64,000 nt of DNA from Clostridium mobile (GCF_018918285.1 NZ_JAHLQF010000002.1:496001-560000), one strand, 5' to 3'. Shown: positions 16,658-25,485, counted from the stretch's first letter. Notes: a model not told the origin generated them from the sequence alone. Program-made: numbers and translations.

Positions 16658-17275
16658 ATGAATGAAGAGAAGTTTATAAAATTAAAAGAAAACTTTAAAT
16701 TAAGAAATATAGAAGTACAGTATTTTGAGACTCTAGAAAATGTTAAATCATACATATTAAATATTATACCTATGGAATGTACCATTGGAATTGGACATTC
16801 AGCTACACTTCAGAAGGTAGATATTACAAGTTCTTTATTAGAAAGAGGAAATATTGTATATGATAAAGAACTTGCAAAAAATAAAGAGGAATGTAAAATC
16901 TTAAAGAAGAAGGCACTTACTACAGATTGGTATATTACTGGTTCAAATGCTATATCCGTTGATGGACGAATCGTTAATGTAGACCATACTGGCAATAGAG
17001 TAGCGGCAATTATTTTTGGACCAGATAAAGTAATAATTGTAGTTGGAAAAAACAAAATTGAAGATACAGTAGATGAAGCAATAAAAAGAGTAAAGAATAT
17101 AGCATGTCCTTTAAATGCAAAACGAGCAGGATTTAATCCACCCTGTGTAACATTAAATAAGTGCGTAGACTGTGTATCAAAGGAAAGGGTTTGCAATAGT
17201 CTTTCAATAATTGAAGGGCAATCAGATAGTGATAGAATTAAGTTGTTTATAGTTAATGAAGAATGCGGGTTCTAA
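16658..17275 (+). CDS. LUD domain protein (lactate utilisation/LutC-like), 205 aa
   Basis: The LUD fold is shown by TIGIGHSATL, the TDWYITGSNAIS segment, GRIVNVDHTGNRVAAIIFGP and VIIVVGKNKI. A cysteine-containing end (CVTLNKCVDCVSKERVC) is typical of stand-alone clostridial LUD proteins. LutC-type proteins accompany Fe-S lactate oxidation enzymes, but no such partners are adjacent here. A GGGGG site serves ATG 16658, with ATG 16652 as alternative. Confidence 0.85.
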   Translation: MNEEKFIKLKENFKLRNIEVQYFETLENVKSYILNIIPMECTIGIGHSATLQKVDITSSLLERGNIVYDKELAKNKEECKILKKKALTTDWYITGSNAISVDGRIVNVDHTGNRVAAIIFGPDKVIIVVGKNKIEDTVDEAIKRVKNIACPLNAKRAGFNPPCVTLNKCVDCVSKERVCNSLSIIEGQSDSDRIKLFIVNEECGF

Positions 17276-17323
17276 TATATCATAGTATAATTTTTGCAAA
17301 TATACTACATGGTGATATCAATG

Positions 17324-17362
17324 TAATCAATGCACACTCGCAACCTACATCTTTGTGCATTA
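17324..17362 (+). other. inverted repeat upstream of the AraC-type gene
   Basis: AATGCACA and TGTGCATT, 22 bases apart, in the region between the LUD stop and the regulator start. It could be an operator or a weak terminator. Confidence 0.35.
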
Positions 17363-17419
17363 AATGTCGGACAAAGAACTTTTATTTTATGTAGACTAAA
17401 TATAGAAAGGATTAAATAT

Positions 17420-18265
17420 ATGGATTGGTTAGAGAGAATGAATAAGGCATTAGACTATATTGAAGACAGTCTTGATGATAAGATAGACTATACAAAAATT
17501 GCACAAGCAGCTTATTGTTCGGAATACCATTTTTCAAGGATGTTTTCTTCTATTACAGGCATATCACTTTCAGAATATATTAGACGCAGACGCTTAACAC
17601 TTGCTGCATTTGAAATTCAAAAAAGTGATGTTAGAGTTATTGATGTTGCAATTAAATACGGATATCAATCTGCTGACTCATTTTCACGAGCTTTTCAAAA
17701 GACACATGGAATAAAACCTTCCGATGCTCGTAATAAAAGTGTGCAATTAAAGGCCTTTCCACGAATTTCCTTTCAAATTTCAATTAAAGGAGATAAGGAA
17801 ATGGAGTATAGAATTGAGAATATTGATTTTGAATTAAGGATTGTAGGAAAGAGCAAAGTAGTAAAAACAAGTAGAGCATTTAAAACAATACCTACCCTTT
17901 GGAACGGTGCGAAAAAGGATGGATTTATGCAACAATTAATCAATATGTCATGGGAGAATCCAAAATGCAAATTAGAAAGTTTATTGGGCGTTTGTGGAAA
18001 AGAAGCGGCCATTACAGATGAAGAATTTACTTATTTTATGGGAGTAAGATATGACGGTGAGGCTCATAGCCATATGGAAACTATAATTATTCCGCCAAGT
18101 ACATGGGTAGTTTTTCCCAATGTTCCAGATGCATGGAAACGTCTATATTCCGAATGGGTCCCAACCTCGGGTTACGAACTTGCTAACTTACCATGTATTG
18201 AATGTTATTACGGACCAAAACATAAACCAAGACATGAATTATGGGTTCCTGTTATTCCTAAATAA
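17420..18265 (+). CDS. AraC-family regulator with GyrI-like effector domain
   Basis: The 281-aa protein has an N-terminal AraC DNA-binding domain with two helix-turn-helix motifs (about 1-105: IAQAAYCSEYHFSRMF and VAIKYGYQSADSFSRAF) followed by KPSDAR. A C-terminal GyrI-like/SOUL-type ligand-binding domain of about 150 residues ends in ECYYGPKHKPRHELWVPV. This is the Rob/SoxS-with-sensor design found in multidrug and stress regulators. GAAAGG precedes ATG 17420; longer in-frame starts lack a site. Confidence 0.9.
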   Translation: MDWLERMNKALDYIEDSLDDKIDYTKIAQAAYCSEYHFSRMFSSITGISLSEYIRRRRLTLAAFEIQKSDVRVIDVAIKYGYQSADSFSRAFQKTHGIKPSDARNKSVQLKAFPRISFQISIKGDKEMEYRIENIDFELRIVGKSKVVKTSRAFKTIPTLWNGAKKDGFMQQLINMSWENPKCKLESLLGVCGKEAAITDEEFTYFMGVRYDGEAHSHMETIIIPPSTWVVFPNVPDAWKRLYSEWVPTSGYELANLPCIECYYGPKHKPRHELWVPVIPK

Positions 18266-18283
18266 TTCTTTAAAATATTAAAA

Positions 18284-18338
18284 TAAAGAGGTTGTCTCAA
18301 AATGATTTAAGGAATCATTAGAAAAGATAGCCTCTTTT
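18284..18338 (+). terminator. bidirectional terminator
   Basis: AAAGAGG ... CCTCTTT with an inner AATGATT/AATCATT hairpin, between convergent genes. Confidence 0.75.
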
Positions 18339-18384
18339 ATTATATAATTATAAATTATTTTGTCTCGTCACAAAATCTTGTTTA

Positions 18385-19512
18385 TTAATTTATATTTTTT
18401 ATATTAATTAATATATCACTATGCTCCATATAATAAATAAATCCATAAAATAATTTAAATTTAGAATCTTTGTTATTATATATGTAACTAGTATAGCTAC
18501 AGTTATTATGGTTATCTGGTTTAACTTGTGAAATTATGAAATATTCATTATCAATAAATTGGTTCCATATAATACGTCCAGTATCTAATTCAATATTTTT
18601 ATTATCATTTAAAAATTGAATTTTATTAGATTCTATTATATAAAAATCTTTACCATTAAATTGTATATATGAATCATATTGAGGTTTAATATTAATATAT
18701 TCTTTTTCTTTACTGACTATATTATATTTTACTATTGTTGTAATATCTGCTTTAAAATCAATTAATTCATAGAATATATTTGTATCGCAATAACCTATAA
18801 AATTAATCATTTTATTTATAAATGAATAATCTATATTCTCAATTCTACTATTTTTATTTTTAAATAGAATATTCTCTAAATCTATTAGCATTAATAATGA
18901 TTCATGTACTTGTAAATCCATATTATTAGCTGATCTATAAAAAAATGCAATTATTCTATCCCATCTATCTAAATCATTTTTTTCTAATAATAAAAACTTT
19001 TTATCATTAAATTCTACTAAATAGCTTCTTCTTATTCTAAAATCAATTTTATTTAGAATAATCTTTTCGCTATTTTCTATGTCATATAATACATTCACAT
19101 ATGTATTATAATCATCAGAAATATTGTATCCATATAATATATAGTTATCATTTAAACGATTAAAATACATTTTACCACGGCTACATAGTTCATATAGTTC
19201 GTCTATGGTATTAGTATAAATATCAGTTTGAAAAATAACTTTTACTTTTTCTGTATCACACATATATTCTTTTATTAATAAAGTATATTTATCATTTATT
19301 TTTGTTATATCAGTGTAAATTATTGTATTTAATTCTACAAAATCATTATCATATAAAACTGAAAAGACATTTTCTGATATAGTATAAAGTTTCTTTTCAT
19401 AATATGAATAAAGGTTATTTGAAGAGTATAATATAACTTTATCTTTATATATCTTTAATGGATTTAAGTAAATATCTGTAGTCTCAATATTAAATACTTT
19501 TTTAGTAATCAT
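18385..19512 (-). CDS. hypothetical protein, 375 aa, possible beta-propeller
   Basis: No signal peptide or membrane segment. The protein is rich in Tyr, Asn, Asp and Ile, with many short beta-like stretches alternating with turn segments (VILYSSNNLYSYYEKKLY, YILYGYNISDDYN, FLLLEKNDLDRWD), which suggests repeated blades. No family is recognised. Its codon usage is more AT-rich than its neighbours, so horizontal origin is possible. A 60-aa membrane peptide gene lies upstream on the same strand. Confidence 0.6.
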   Translation of the reverse strand: MITKKVFNIETTDIYLNPLKIYKDKVILYSSNNLYSYYEKKLYTISENVFSVLYDNDFVELNTIIYTDITKINDKYTLLIKEYMCDTEKVKVIFQTDIYTNTIDELYELCSRGKMYFNRLNDNYILYGYNISDDYNTYVNVLYDIENSEKIILNKIDFRIRRSYLVEFNDKKFLLLEKNDLDRWDRIIAFFYRSANNMDLQVHESLLMLIDLENILFKNKNSRIENIDYSFINKMINFIGYCDTNIFYELIDFKADITTIVKYNIVSKEKEYINIKPQYDSYIQFNGKDFYIIESNKIQFLNDNKNIELDTGRIIWNQFIDNEYFIISQVKPDNHNNCSYTSYIYNNKDSKFKLFYGFIYYMEHSDILINIKNIN

Positions 19513-19586
19513 GATATATATTTCCTTTGCGATTGTTGTAAAATCATTGAATGTTTTTACATTATTCTAGATTTAAGATACCCTCT

Positions 19587-19769
19587 TTATTTTTTTAATA
19601 CATAATTTAAACTCAGAAAAACATAATTAAATGCTATTAACATAATACAAAACGAGATAGTAGTTTTTATATACTTATCCTCTTTAGAATTTTTAACTAT
19701 GCAAAATAAAAATATTATTTGCATAAAAATATAGAATAGAGTATATTTATCAGTCAATAAAAATTTCAC
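19587..19769 (-). CDS. two-TM membrane peptide, 60 aa
   Basis: Two hydrophobic helices, at about 8-24 and 36-54, around a charged turn NSKEDKYIK. AAAGGAGGG lies upstream of the start on the minus strand. It may be an operon partner of the downstream 375-aa protein (75-base gap). Function unknown. Confidence 0.5.
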   Translation of the reverse strand: MKFLLTDKYTLFYIFMQIIFLFCIVKNSKEDKYIKTTISFCIMLIAFNYVFLSLNYVLKK

Positions 19770-19949
19770 GTTTTATCTATACCCTCCTTTTATCTTTTAG
19801 TGTATTATATACGAGCTTGTTGCATTTCTTAATTTTATATATATTACAGTATAGCATAAAAATTAAGTTTATTACAAATTATACCAAAGCATAAAAAGAA
19901 AGCAGGAGGACGATGAGAAGAGGAGGTATTATTAGTGGAATAAAATATA

Positions 19950-20540
19950 CTAATTGTGCTCTTTCCATAAACAATCAGTCACCTTCATTTCAGTAAATAC
20001 AGCCTTAAAAGAATTTTTACTTGGTGAACATGCAAGTAAACCGATATTAATTTCGTTTCCACCTTCAAACAAGTGAAAAATTCGCATCTGTTTAAAATTT
20101 ATACCATCAAAAGAATTTTCAAGACAATAATCACTTTCTCGTCTGCTTAATCTATACCACATACATTTTACAAAAGTTCCAATATCCGTAGTCGCCCAAT
20201 CAGAGTATCCATGATTTGTTACTACACTTCCAAGCCATGCAGTATTGTTGTCATGGAATTCTACTCCTGACTTTACCCAGTTTTCACTATTTTGATAAAT
20301 TACAACTCCACATTGGTCAAACAATGCTGTACTATTAAACTCTGCTTTTACTGTAAAGGAAAAATATTTTTCATCTGTTGTAATATAAAGAACATGAGCA
20401 TTATCATGTCTAAATCCATAATAAGTTCTTTGCCAAAAATCAGTGTTAGGTTCTGTTATAATTTCAACTCTATCTCCTTCAAGCACATAATTTTCAGGTT
20501 CGAAAAACCATTTTGCTTCTTTAGCATTAAATTGAAACAT
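19950..20540 (-). CDS. DUF1349 family protein (concanavalin A-like fold), 196 aa
   Basis: The whole protein is one DUF1349 domain. Typical features are the FWQRTYYGF segment, FSFTVKAEF, FDQCGVVIYQNSENWVKSG and the closing GLLACSPSKNSFKAVFTEM. This family shares the beta-sandwich of glycosidase-associated carbohydrate-binding domains. There is no signal peptide, so it is cytoplasmic and its ligand is unknown. GGAGG precedes the start. Confidence 0.88.
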   Translation of the reverse strand: MFQFNAKEAKWFFEPENYVLEGDRVEIITEPNTDFWQRTYYGFRHDNAHVLYITTDEKYFSFTVKAEFNSTALFDQCGVVIYQNSENWVKSGVEFHDNNTAWLGSVVTNHGYSDWATTDIGTFVKCMWYRLSRRESDYCLENSFDGINFKQMRIFHLFEGGNEINIGLLACSPSKNSFKAVFTEMKVTDCLWKEHN

Positions 20541-20748
20541 ACTAATCCTCCTAAAAATTTCAAATAATTTTTACCACACAATACTCTACAAGTGTTCCTT
20601 ACTTTATATATTAATTATACATAATAATAACTATTTTTATAATAAATTTCAATATTTTGTAAAGTTATATGAACACTACTTCTCTGTATCCATATACTTT
20701 GATTTTTGTATCAACAAAAGGAATTACAATGTGTATTAGCATATCTTT

Positions 20749-20832
20749 GTGTCGTAATATGAAAAATGTGACGTAACTATTAAAATTTAAAATACAAACT
20801 AGGATCTTTGAAAACTGAATAATATGGTGTTT
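20749..20832 (+). repeat. partial composite repeat (second stem plus B module)
   Basis: GTGTCG ... TGACGT form the small second stem (with wobble pairs). Then AAAATTTAAAATACAAACTA leads to ATCTTTGAAAACTGAATAAT and ATGGTGTT. The A hairpin is missing. This is the only copy next to the 15-20 kb region. Confidence 0.7.
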
Positions 20833-20948
20833 AAAATTTTTTGTTGCAATCCATTTACTTTAATTCCATATTTCACAAAGGATATATTACTTCATCAGGG
20901 ATAAAATATTGATGAATTGAAAATATGTACTTATAGGAGGTAATACTT

Positions 20949-21419
20949 ATGATGGGCTTATTTGACAATATTTTTGGCAATGTCGATAATAATGACAATG
21001 ACAATCAGAATAAGAAACGTAAAGATGAAGGAAGACTTACACTTCATAAGGAAGAGCTTGATATAAATAAAATCAAGGCTCAAAAGGGTGAAGTTGAACT
21101 AGGCAAGGAAATTATTGAAGAACAAAAGACAGTTGATGTTCCTGTTACTCATGAAGAAGTTGTTATTGAAAGAAGAGCAATAGACAACGAAGCTAGTGGC
21201 GAACCTATTAGTGATGAAGAAACCATACGTATTCCAGTTAGTGAAGAACAGGTCAACGTGGATAAACATACAGTAGTAACTGGAGAGGTATCTGCTCATA
21301 AACGTGAAGTGGAGGATACAAGACGAGTGGATGAAACCCTAAAAAGAGAAGAAGCTCGCATAAACACAAATGGTGATGCAGATATAGTGGATAAAGATAC
21401 AGACGAGGGCTTCCATTAA
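20949..21419 (+). CDS. DUF2382 (YsnF/AvaK-type) stress protein, 156 aa
   Basis: The core is a DUF2382 domain: LHKEELDINKIKAQKGEVEL, VPVTHEEVVIERRAI, ETIRIPVSEEQVNVDKHT and VDETLKREEARI. An acidic Asn/Asp-rich start (DNNDNDNQNK) precedes it. The protein is highly charged and non-membrane. DUF2382 proteins are general-stress or tolerance-associated with unknown biochemistry. GGAGG at correct spacing supports ATG 20949. A second member follows at 21484. Confidence 0.88.
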   Translation: MMGLFDNIFGNVDNNDNDNQNKKRKDEGRLTLHKEELDINKIKAQKGEVELGKEIIEEQKTVDVPVTHEEVVIERRAIDNEASGEPISDEETIRIPVSEEQVNVDKHTVVTGEVSAHKREVEDTRRVDETLKREEARINTNGDADIVDKDTDEGFH

Positions 21420-21483
21420 AGAATTTATAAAATAAATAAACAAACACCTCTCAAATTTTACATTGGATTTAGGAGGATAGAGC

Positions 21484-22164
21484 ATGTTAAACAAAGATGT
21501 ACCTAATATAGAAAGTATTCAATATTTAACAGGTGCTACTATTGGTGGAATAATTGGCTTTATAATTGCCATTTTGTATAAGTTCTCTATTTTAACTATA
21601 CCCGGATTTGTAACTATATTTACAATTACATCAATTGACCCAATCATAACCGGAACTATATTAGGCATTGTTGTAGGCGTAATTGTAGGTAGGCTAATGG
21701 TTCAGAGTAAGACATATAAGGACGATATTGAAACAAATTCAAAAAAGATTCCTTATAATTCAGATAGTGATATGAAGATGCAACTTCGGGAAGAACAGAT
21801 GAAAATATCTAAGAACAAAATACAAACTGGTGAGGTATCCATTCACAAAGAAGTTTTAACCGAAGAAGAAAATATTACTGTACCTGTAAAACGAGAGGAA
21901 CTTGTTATTGAAAAAACTGTTTGTGATCCGCAAATTCATGATAAATCAGATGGGCATACTGAAACTATTCGAATTCCTATCAGTAAAGAACGTATCGACA
22001 TACACAAACAACCAGTAACTTTAGAAGATGTTTCAGTTAGTAACCATCAATATAAAGAGGTAAAGCATATAACTGAAACATTAAAAAAGGAAATACCTCA
22101 CATTAGTATTAATGGAGATGCAAAAATTGTGGATAAGGAAATCGATAAAAAATATCGAAGTTAG
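21484..22164 (+). CDS. membrane-anchored DUF2382 protein, 226 aa
   Basis: An N-terminal glycine-rich membrane module of two helices (about 12-32 and 40-74, TGATIGGIIGFII and GTILGIVVGVIVG) is followed by a DUF2382 domain. That domain shows VPVKREELVIEKT, ETIRIPISKERIDIHKQ and ITETLKKEIPHI. It lies 64 bases after its soluble paralogue, likely in one operon, giving a soluble and a membrane version of the same domain. AGGAGGA precedes ATG. Confidence 0.85.
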   Translation: MLNKDVPNIESIQYLTGATIGGIIGFIIAILYKFSILTIPGFVTIFTITSIDPIITGTILGIVVGVIVGRLMVQSKTYKDDIETNSKKIPYNSDSDMKMQLREEQMKISKNKIQTGEVSIHKEVLTEEENITVPVKREELVIEKTVCDPQIHDKSDGHTETIRIPISKERIDIHKQPVTLEDVSVSNHQYKEVKHITETLKKEIPHISINGDAKIVDKEIDKKYRS

Positions 22165-22267
22165 AAATATGGGATAATTAATAGCTCTAAACACTTTCTG
22201 ATTGTAAAAAGAGAGGGTTAGGAACCGTTTTGTTTAACGTCACAACTGAAAAATGCACAATTTACTA

Positions 22268-22307
22268 AAACACCGTATTATTCAAGTTTGAATTTTACGG
22301 TGCTTTT
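22268..22307 (+). terminator. A hairpin of the composite repeat
   Basis: ACACCGTA/TACGGTG with ATTCA/TGAAT and CTTTT. The upstream flank TTAACGTCACAACTG is the conserved left part of the element. Confidence 0.82.
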
Positions 22308-22380
22308 ACGTCGAAATCCAAATATTTTATGAAAAAGTAAGCATGAATAAGGGAGTTTCAATATTTTGTAAAGTTATATA

Positions 22381-22416
22381 AATACCTCATTATTCAAAAC
22401 CGAATTTTACGGCGTT
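22381..22416 (+). repeat. second, diverged A hairpin
   Basis: ATACCTCATTATTCAAAACC then GAATTTTACGGCGTT. The arms are recognisable, the T-run is lost, and it sits about 115 bases after the intact copy. Confidence 0.6.
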
Positions 22417-22530
22417 AAAAAGTAAAATATAAATTGTTTGAATATTTTACAAGAGATTGATTATATGACCAAATGTGATAAGATATGTTTATTGATACTA
22501 GTAATTTTTAGATTTAGGAGTAGATAAAAG

Positions 22531-23316
22531 ATGATTACTAATCATAATATGGCTCAACTAATTGCCAGTAATAGAGCCAATGCAGCTGGGAAAGCAAAAT
22601 CTAATGCCATGGAAAGGTTAGCTTCAGGTCTGAGAATAAATAAAGCAGCAGATGACGCTGCTGGTTCTGGCATTTCTCAAAAGATGAGAGCTCAAATTAG
22701 AGGGCTTGAACAGGCAAATAGAAATATTCAAGATGGTGTTTCTTTAGTGCAAACTGCGGAAGGTGGATTAAATGAAATTACAGATGATTTGCAAAAGATG
22801 AGAGAACTTGCAGTACAAGCATCTAATAGAACTCTTGCTGATGATGATAGAAGTAACATCCAACAAGAAATAGAACAATTAACAAGTGGAATTGATGATA
22901 TTGCAAATAATACTGAATTCAATGGTTTAGCATTACTTGCCGGGGAATATGATAAAGATGGAAATATTTCAGAATCTGATTCTTTAGATCAGTATGTAGA
23001 TTACGTTACAACTAGTGGAGGCATAACTAATAAATACACTTATACTTATAATGGAAAAACAGAGAATTATGAAAGTGCTATTATTGATTTTAGTAATATT
23101 AACTCAGCTGATGACGTTGATAAGTTGGTTGGTAAAGGAGTTAATTACACTTGCTGTACTTGTAATGCAGCTTATAGTATTAAATTTGTAGATGGCAATC
23201 CAGATACATCACGTTTAAATACAGGTAATCCTGTTATGGAAGTTGATGTAAGTTCAGTTACACCGGAAAGTGTTATTAATTTAATGAACAAATGGCAAGG
23301 AAATACTCAACAGTAA
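22531..23316 (+). CDS. flagellin, N-terminal domain only, 261 aa
   Basis: The N-terminal D0/D1 helices are canonical: SNRANAAGKAKSNAMERLAS, GLRINKAADDAAGSGISQKM and RNIQDGVSLVQTAEGGLNEI, up to ANNTEFNGL at about 150. A variable domain with a Cys cluster (YTCCTCNAAYSIKFVDG) follows. The protein then stops at NKWQGNTQQ without the C-terminal D0 helix that pairs with the N-terminus in the filament. It therefore looks truncated or specialised. No other flagellar genes are nearby. AGGAG precedes ATG. Confidence 0.85.
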   Translation: MITNHNMAQLIASNRANAAGKAKSNAMERLASGLRINKAADDAAGSGISQKMRAQIRGLEQANRNIQDGVSLVQTAEGGLNEITDDLQKMRELAVQASNRTLADDDRSNIQQEIEQLTSGIDDIANNTEFNGLALLAGEYDKDGNISESDSLDQYVDYVTTSGGITNKYTYTYNGKTENYESAIIDFSNINSADDVDKLVGKGVNYTCCTCNAAYSIKFVDGNPDTSRLNTGNPVMEVDVSSVTPESVINLMNKWQGNTQQ

Positions 23317-23382
23317 TTGTAACCTTTATACATTTACTATTTTTAGCAATCACCGCAACATTATTAATAAATTCAAAATAGA

Positions 23383-23417
23383 GTCAGTACACTGAAAATT
23401 ATATTCAGTGCACTGGC
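23383..23417 (-). terminator. terminator-like hairpin after the 129-aa gene
   Basis: A 14-base stem (GTCAGTACACTGAA against TTCAGTGCACTGGC) just beyond the flagellin stop and the opposing gene's end. The same hairpin occurs at 55608, as part of a larger duplication. Confidence 0.6.
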
Positions 23418-23506
23418 CCTTTATTTAATACTATAGAATAGTTGATTTTCTATAAAAATTGTCTACTCAAGATCAGAGTTCATTGGTACAATTCAGTTTA
23501 TTAGTC

Positions 23507-23896
23507 TTATCCAACAATTGGACATAAAGGAACTCTAACTAAAACAAGCTCATCTGTTGTGTTGGTTTCAACGTCAAATACTAAAAATACGTTTTGGCCA
23601 AATACAAATGCACAAATAAGATCTACATCTCTTCCAGGTGCTGGAGTTGGAATTTCATCTGGACCTACTATTCGACAAAGACCAACTTGTGGTATTAATG
23701 CTGCTGCTTGAGCAGGTGTTATTCTTATTATAAGCACTTCTTCAATATCTTGTCCTGGAACTTCTACTTCTATTTCTACAAGTAAAACAAAAACAGCTGG
23801 AGCTAATTGAGCAACACATGTTGCTCCAATTGTAACAGGATTGTCACAATTCGTCATATTACTAGTTATATATTCTGGTGTAGCCATTATGGTCAT
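23507..23896 (-). CDS. hypothetical protein, 129 aa (intact member of a duplicated pair)
   Basis: I do not recognise the family. The protein is hydrophobic and valine-rich but has no clear transmembrane helix. It reads as a beta-sandwich (FVLLVEIEVEVPGQDIEEVL ... VFLVFDVETNTTDELVLV), with a Cys near the N-terminus and a Pro-rich turn EIPTPAPGRDVD. GGGGG lies upstream of ATG at 23896. The neighbourhood (palindromes and hairpin upstream) is duplicated at 55.6-56.2 kb with a damaged copy. Confidence 0.7.
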   Translation of the reverse strand: MTIMATPEYITSNMTNCDNPVTIGATCVAQLAPAVFVLLVEIEVEVPGQDIEEVLIIRITPAQAAALIPQVGLCRIVGPDEIPTPAPGRDVDLICAFVFGQNVFLVFDVETNTTDELVLVRVPLCPIVG

Positions 23897-23909
23897 CCCC
23901 CATTTTTTA

Positions 23910-23960
23910 TATTAGAGATAGGGAATATGTCCTTATCTCTAATATAGAATATTCTATATT
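23910..23960 (-). promoter_or_regulatory. hairpin and 20-base perfect palindrome upstream of the 129-aa gene
   Basis: TATTAGAGATA (23910-23920) pairs perfectly with TATCTCTAATA (23934-23944). It is followed by AATATAGAATATTCTATATT, a perfect 20-base palindrome (23941-23960). The pair lies directly upstream of the ribosome site and is kept, slightly diverged, at 56134-56184. An operator is likely. Confidence 0.6.
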
Positions 23961-24025
23961 GAGAAAAAAGGTTACTACTTTTCATAAGATAGTTAAGAAG
24001 TCAGAATATAAAACAATGGTACAAT

Positions 24026-24055
24026 AAATTATGATATAATTACCATTAGTTAAGT
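24026..24055 (+). promoter_or_regulatory. P1 promoter module, copy 6
   Basis: AATTATGATATAATTACC with TATAAT at 24035-24040, then ATTAGTTAAG. It drives the Fe-S protein gene after a leader of about 150 bases. Confidence 0.6.
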
Positions 24056-24203
24056 ATTTTTTACGAAATGAAAAAGTCTGAAATAACATTGAACTTCTCT
24101 AATTAAAGGTACATAATTAAGTTGTAAGAAAATAATAAATGTTTATATGATTTGATTAACTCAAATTAAAATGATTAAATTTCATTTAAGAAAGGAAATG
24201 TTT

Positions 24204-25319
24204 ATGGAATCTATTTTTAGTAAAAAAGAAAACTGTTGTGGTTGCAGTGCATGTTACAATGTTTGTCCTAAGCAAGCCATTTCCATGGAGCCAGATGAGG
24301 AGGGATTCTTATATCCTGTCATAGAGAAATCCCTATGTGTGGACTGTGGAAAATGTACAAAGGTTTGCCCTTTAATTCAAAGCGGAAACTATAAACACAA
24401 TTCTATTCCAGAATTTTTTGTGGCCAAGCATAAGTCAGAGGAGGTTTTGATGAAATCAACCTCTGGAGGTGCGTTTACTGCTATTTCTGACGAGATACTT
24501 CGTCAAGGTGGCGTTGTTTATGGTGCGGATTATGACAATGAATTTCGTGTTGTGCACAAGAGGGCGGAAAATGAAGAACAGCGAAATAGAATGAGAGTGT
24601 CAAAATACGTCCAAAGCAATCTTGAGGATATTTTTCAACAGGTAAAAACAGATTTAACAAATGAAAGAATTGTTCTTTTTACAGGGACACCATGCCAAAT
24701 TGCTGGACTACGTGGATTTATAGGTGACTCCCCACTAGTTAAAAATCTATATCTATGTGATTTAATTTGCTATGGCATTCCAAGTCCTCTTATTTGGGAT
24801 GATTATAAATATATACTTGAAAAAGAATATGGTGGTAAACTAGTAGATGTAAAATTTAGATCTAAGCTTACTGGCTGGAGTAGGAAAAAGAGCAATGAGT
24901 CATTTTTATTTAAAACTTCAAATAGTGAAAACTTTCATCATGATGGTCGATTCTATCAACTTTTCTTTGGAAAAAAGACAATTATAAGACCTTCATGTGA
25001 GAAGTGTCTATATACTGACATTCATCGTTCATCTGATATAACCATTGCTGACTATTGGGGTATAGAAAAATATGCTTTAGAATGGATGGATGTAAAGGGC
25101 GTTTCTTTGATAATGACTAATACTCTAAAAGGTGAAGAGCTACTTATGAAATGTAGTGATACCATAAAGTATGAAAAACGAGCAAAAGAAGAATCCCTTG
25201 CAGAGCAACAGCGTTTAAGCGGACCTATAGAGTTTCCAGAAGACCGTAAAGAATTTTGGGAGGAATACCAAAAGTTTGGATTGGCTCATTTACTAAACCA
25301 ATTACCAGAAGAATTTTAA
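24204..25319 (+). CDS. FrhB/FdhB-type Fe-S protein (Coenzyme F420 hydrogenase beta-subunit family), 371 aa
   Basis: An N-terminal 2[4Fe-4S] ferredoxin unit (CCGCSACYNVCPKQAI and CVDCGKCTKVCPL) is followed by an FrhB N-terminal domain with STSGGAFTAISDEIL and FTGTPCQIAGLRGF. The C-terminal domain has CEKCLYTDIHRSSDITIADYWG. In clostridia such proteins often serve polysaccharide or pyruvyl-transfer loci as reductases, but no such genes are adjacent. AAAGGAAATG precedes ATG 24204, so I reject the ATG at 24171. Confidence 0.9.
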   Translation: MESIFSKKENCCGCSACYNVCPKQAISMEPDEEGFLYPVIEKSLCVDCGKCTKVCPLIQSGNYKHNSIPEFFVAKHKSEEVLMKSTSGGAFTAISDEILRQGGVVYGADYDNEFRVVHKRAENEEQRNRMRVSKYVQSNLEDIFQQVKTDLTNERIVLFTGTPCQIAGLRGFIGDSPLVKNLYLCDLICYGIPSPLIWDDYKYILEKEYGGKLVDVKFRSKLTGWSRKKSNESFLFKTSNSENFHHDGRFYQLFFGKKTIIRPSCEKCLYTDIHRSSDITIADYWGIEKYALEWMDVKGVSLIMTNTLKGEELLMKCSDTIKYEKRAKEESLAEQQRLSGPIEFPEDRKEFWEEYQKFGLAHLLNQLPEEF

Positions 25320-25349
25320 CTCATATACTTTTAAAAAATGGAATTAATA

Positions 25350-25390
25350 AAGCGCCGTATTATTTAGAAATGAATTTTACGGTGTTTTTT
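25350..25390 (+). terminator. A hairpin of the composite repeat
   Basis: GCGCCGTA / TACGGTGT (partly wobble) with a TTTTTT tail. It ends the Fe-S gene. Confidence 0.8.
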
Positions 25391-25410
25391 CGTTGTAATT
25401 CAAATATAGA

Positions 25411-25485
25411 GCGACATACCTATGTTGCCTTATGAATTAAGTGCGACACATCTATGTTACCTTATGAAAATTATGCGATGTAACT
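25411..25485 (+). repeat. tandem repeat, period 32, about 2.3 copies
   Basis: GCGACATACCTATGTTGCCT, GCGACACATCTATGTTACCT and a partial GCGATGTAACTG start at 25411, 25443 and 25475. The unit resembles the GCGACGTAAC right half of the second stem, so the tandem may have grown from the repeat element itself. Confidence 0.7.

Noticed and set aside
16810-17196. A 128-aa minus-strand protein
   Set aside because: It is an antisense shadow of the LUD gene, without a ribosome site or protein-like motif.
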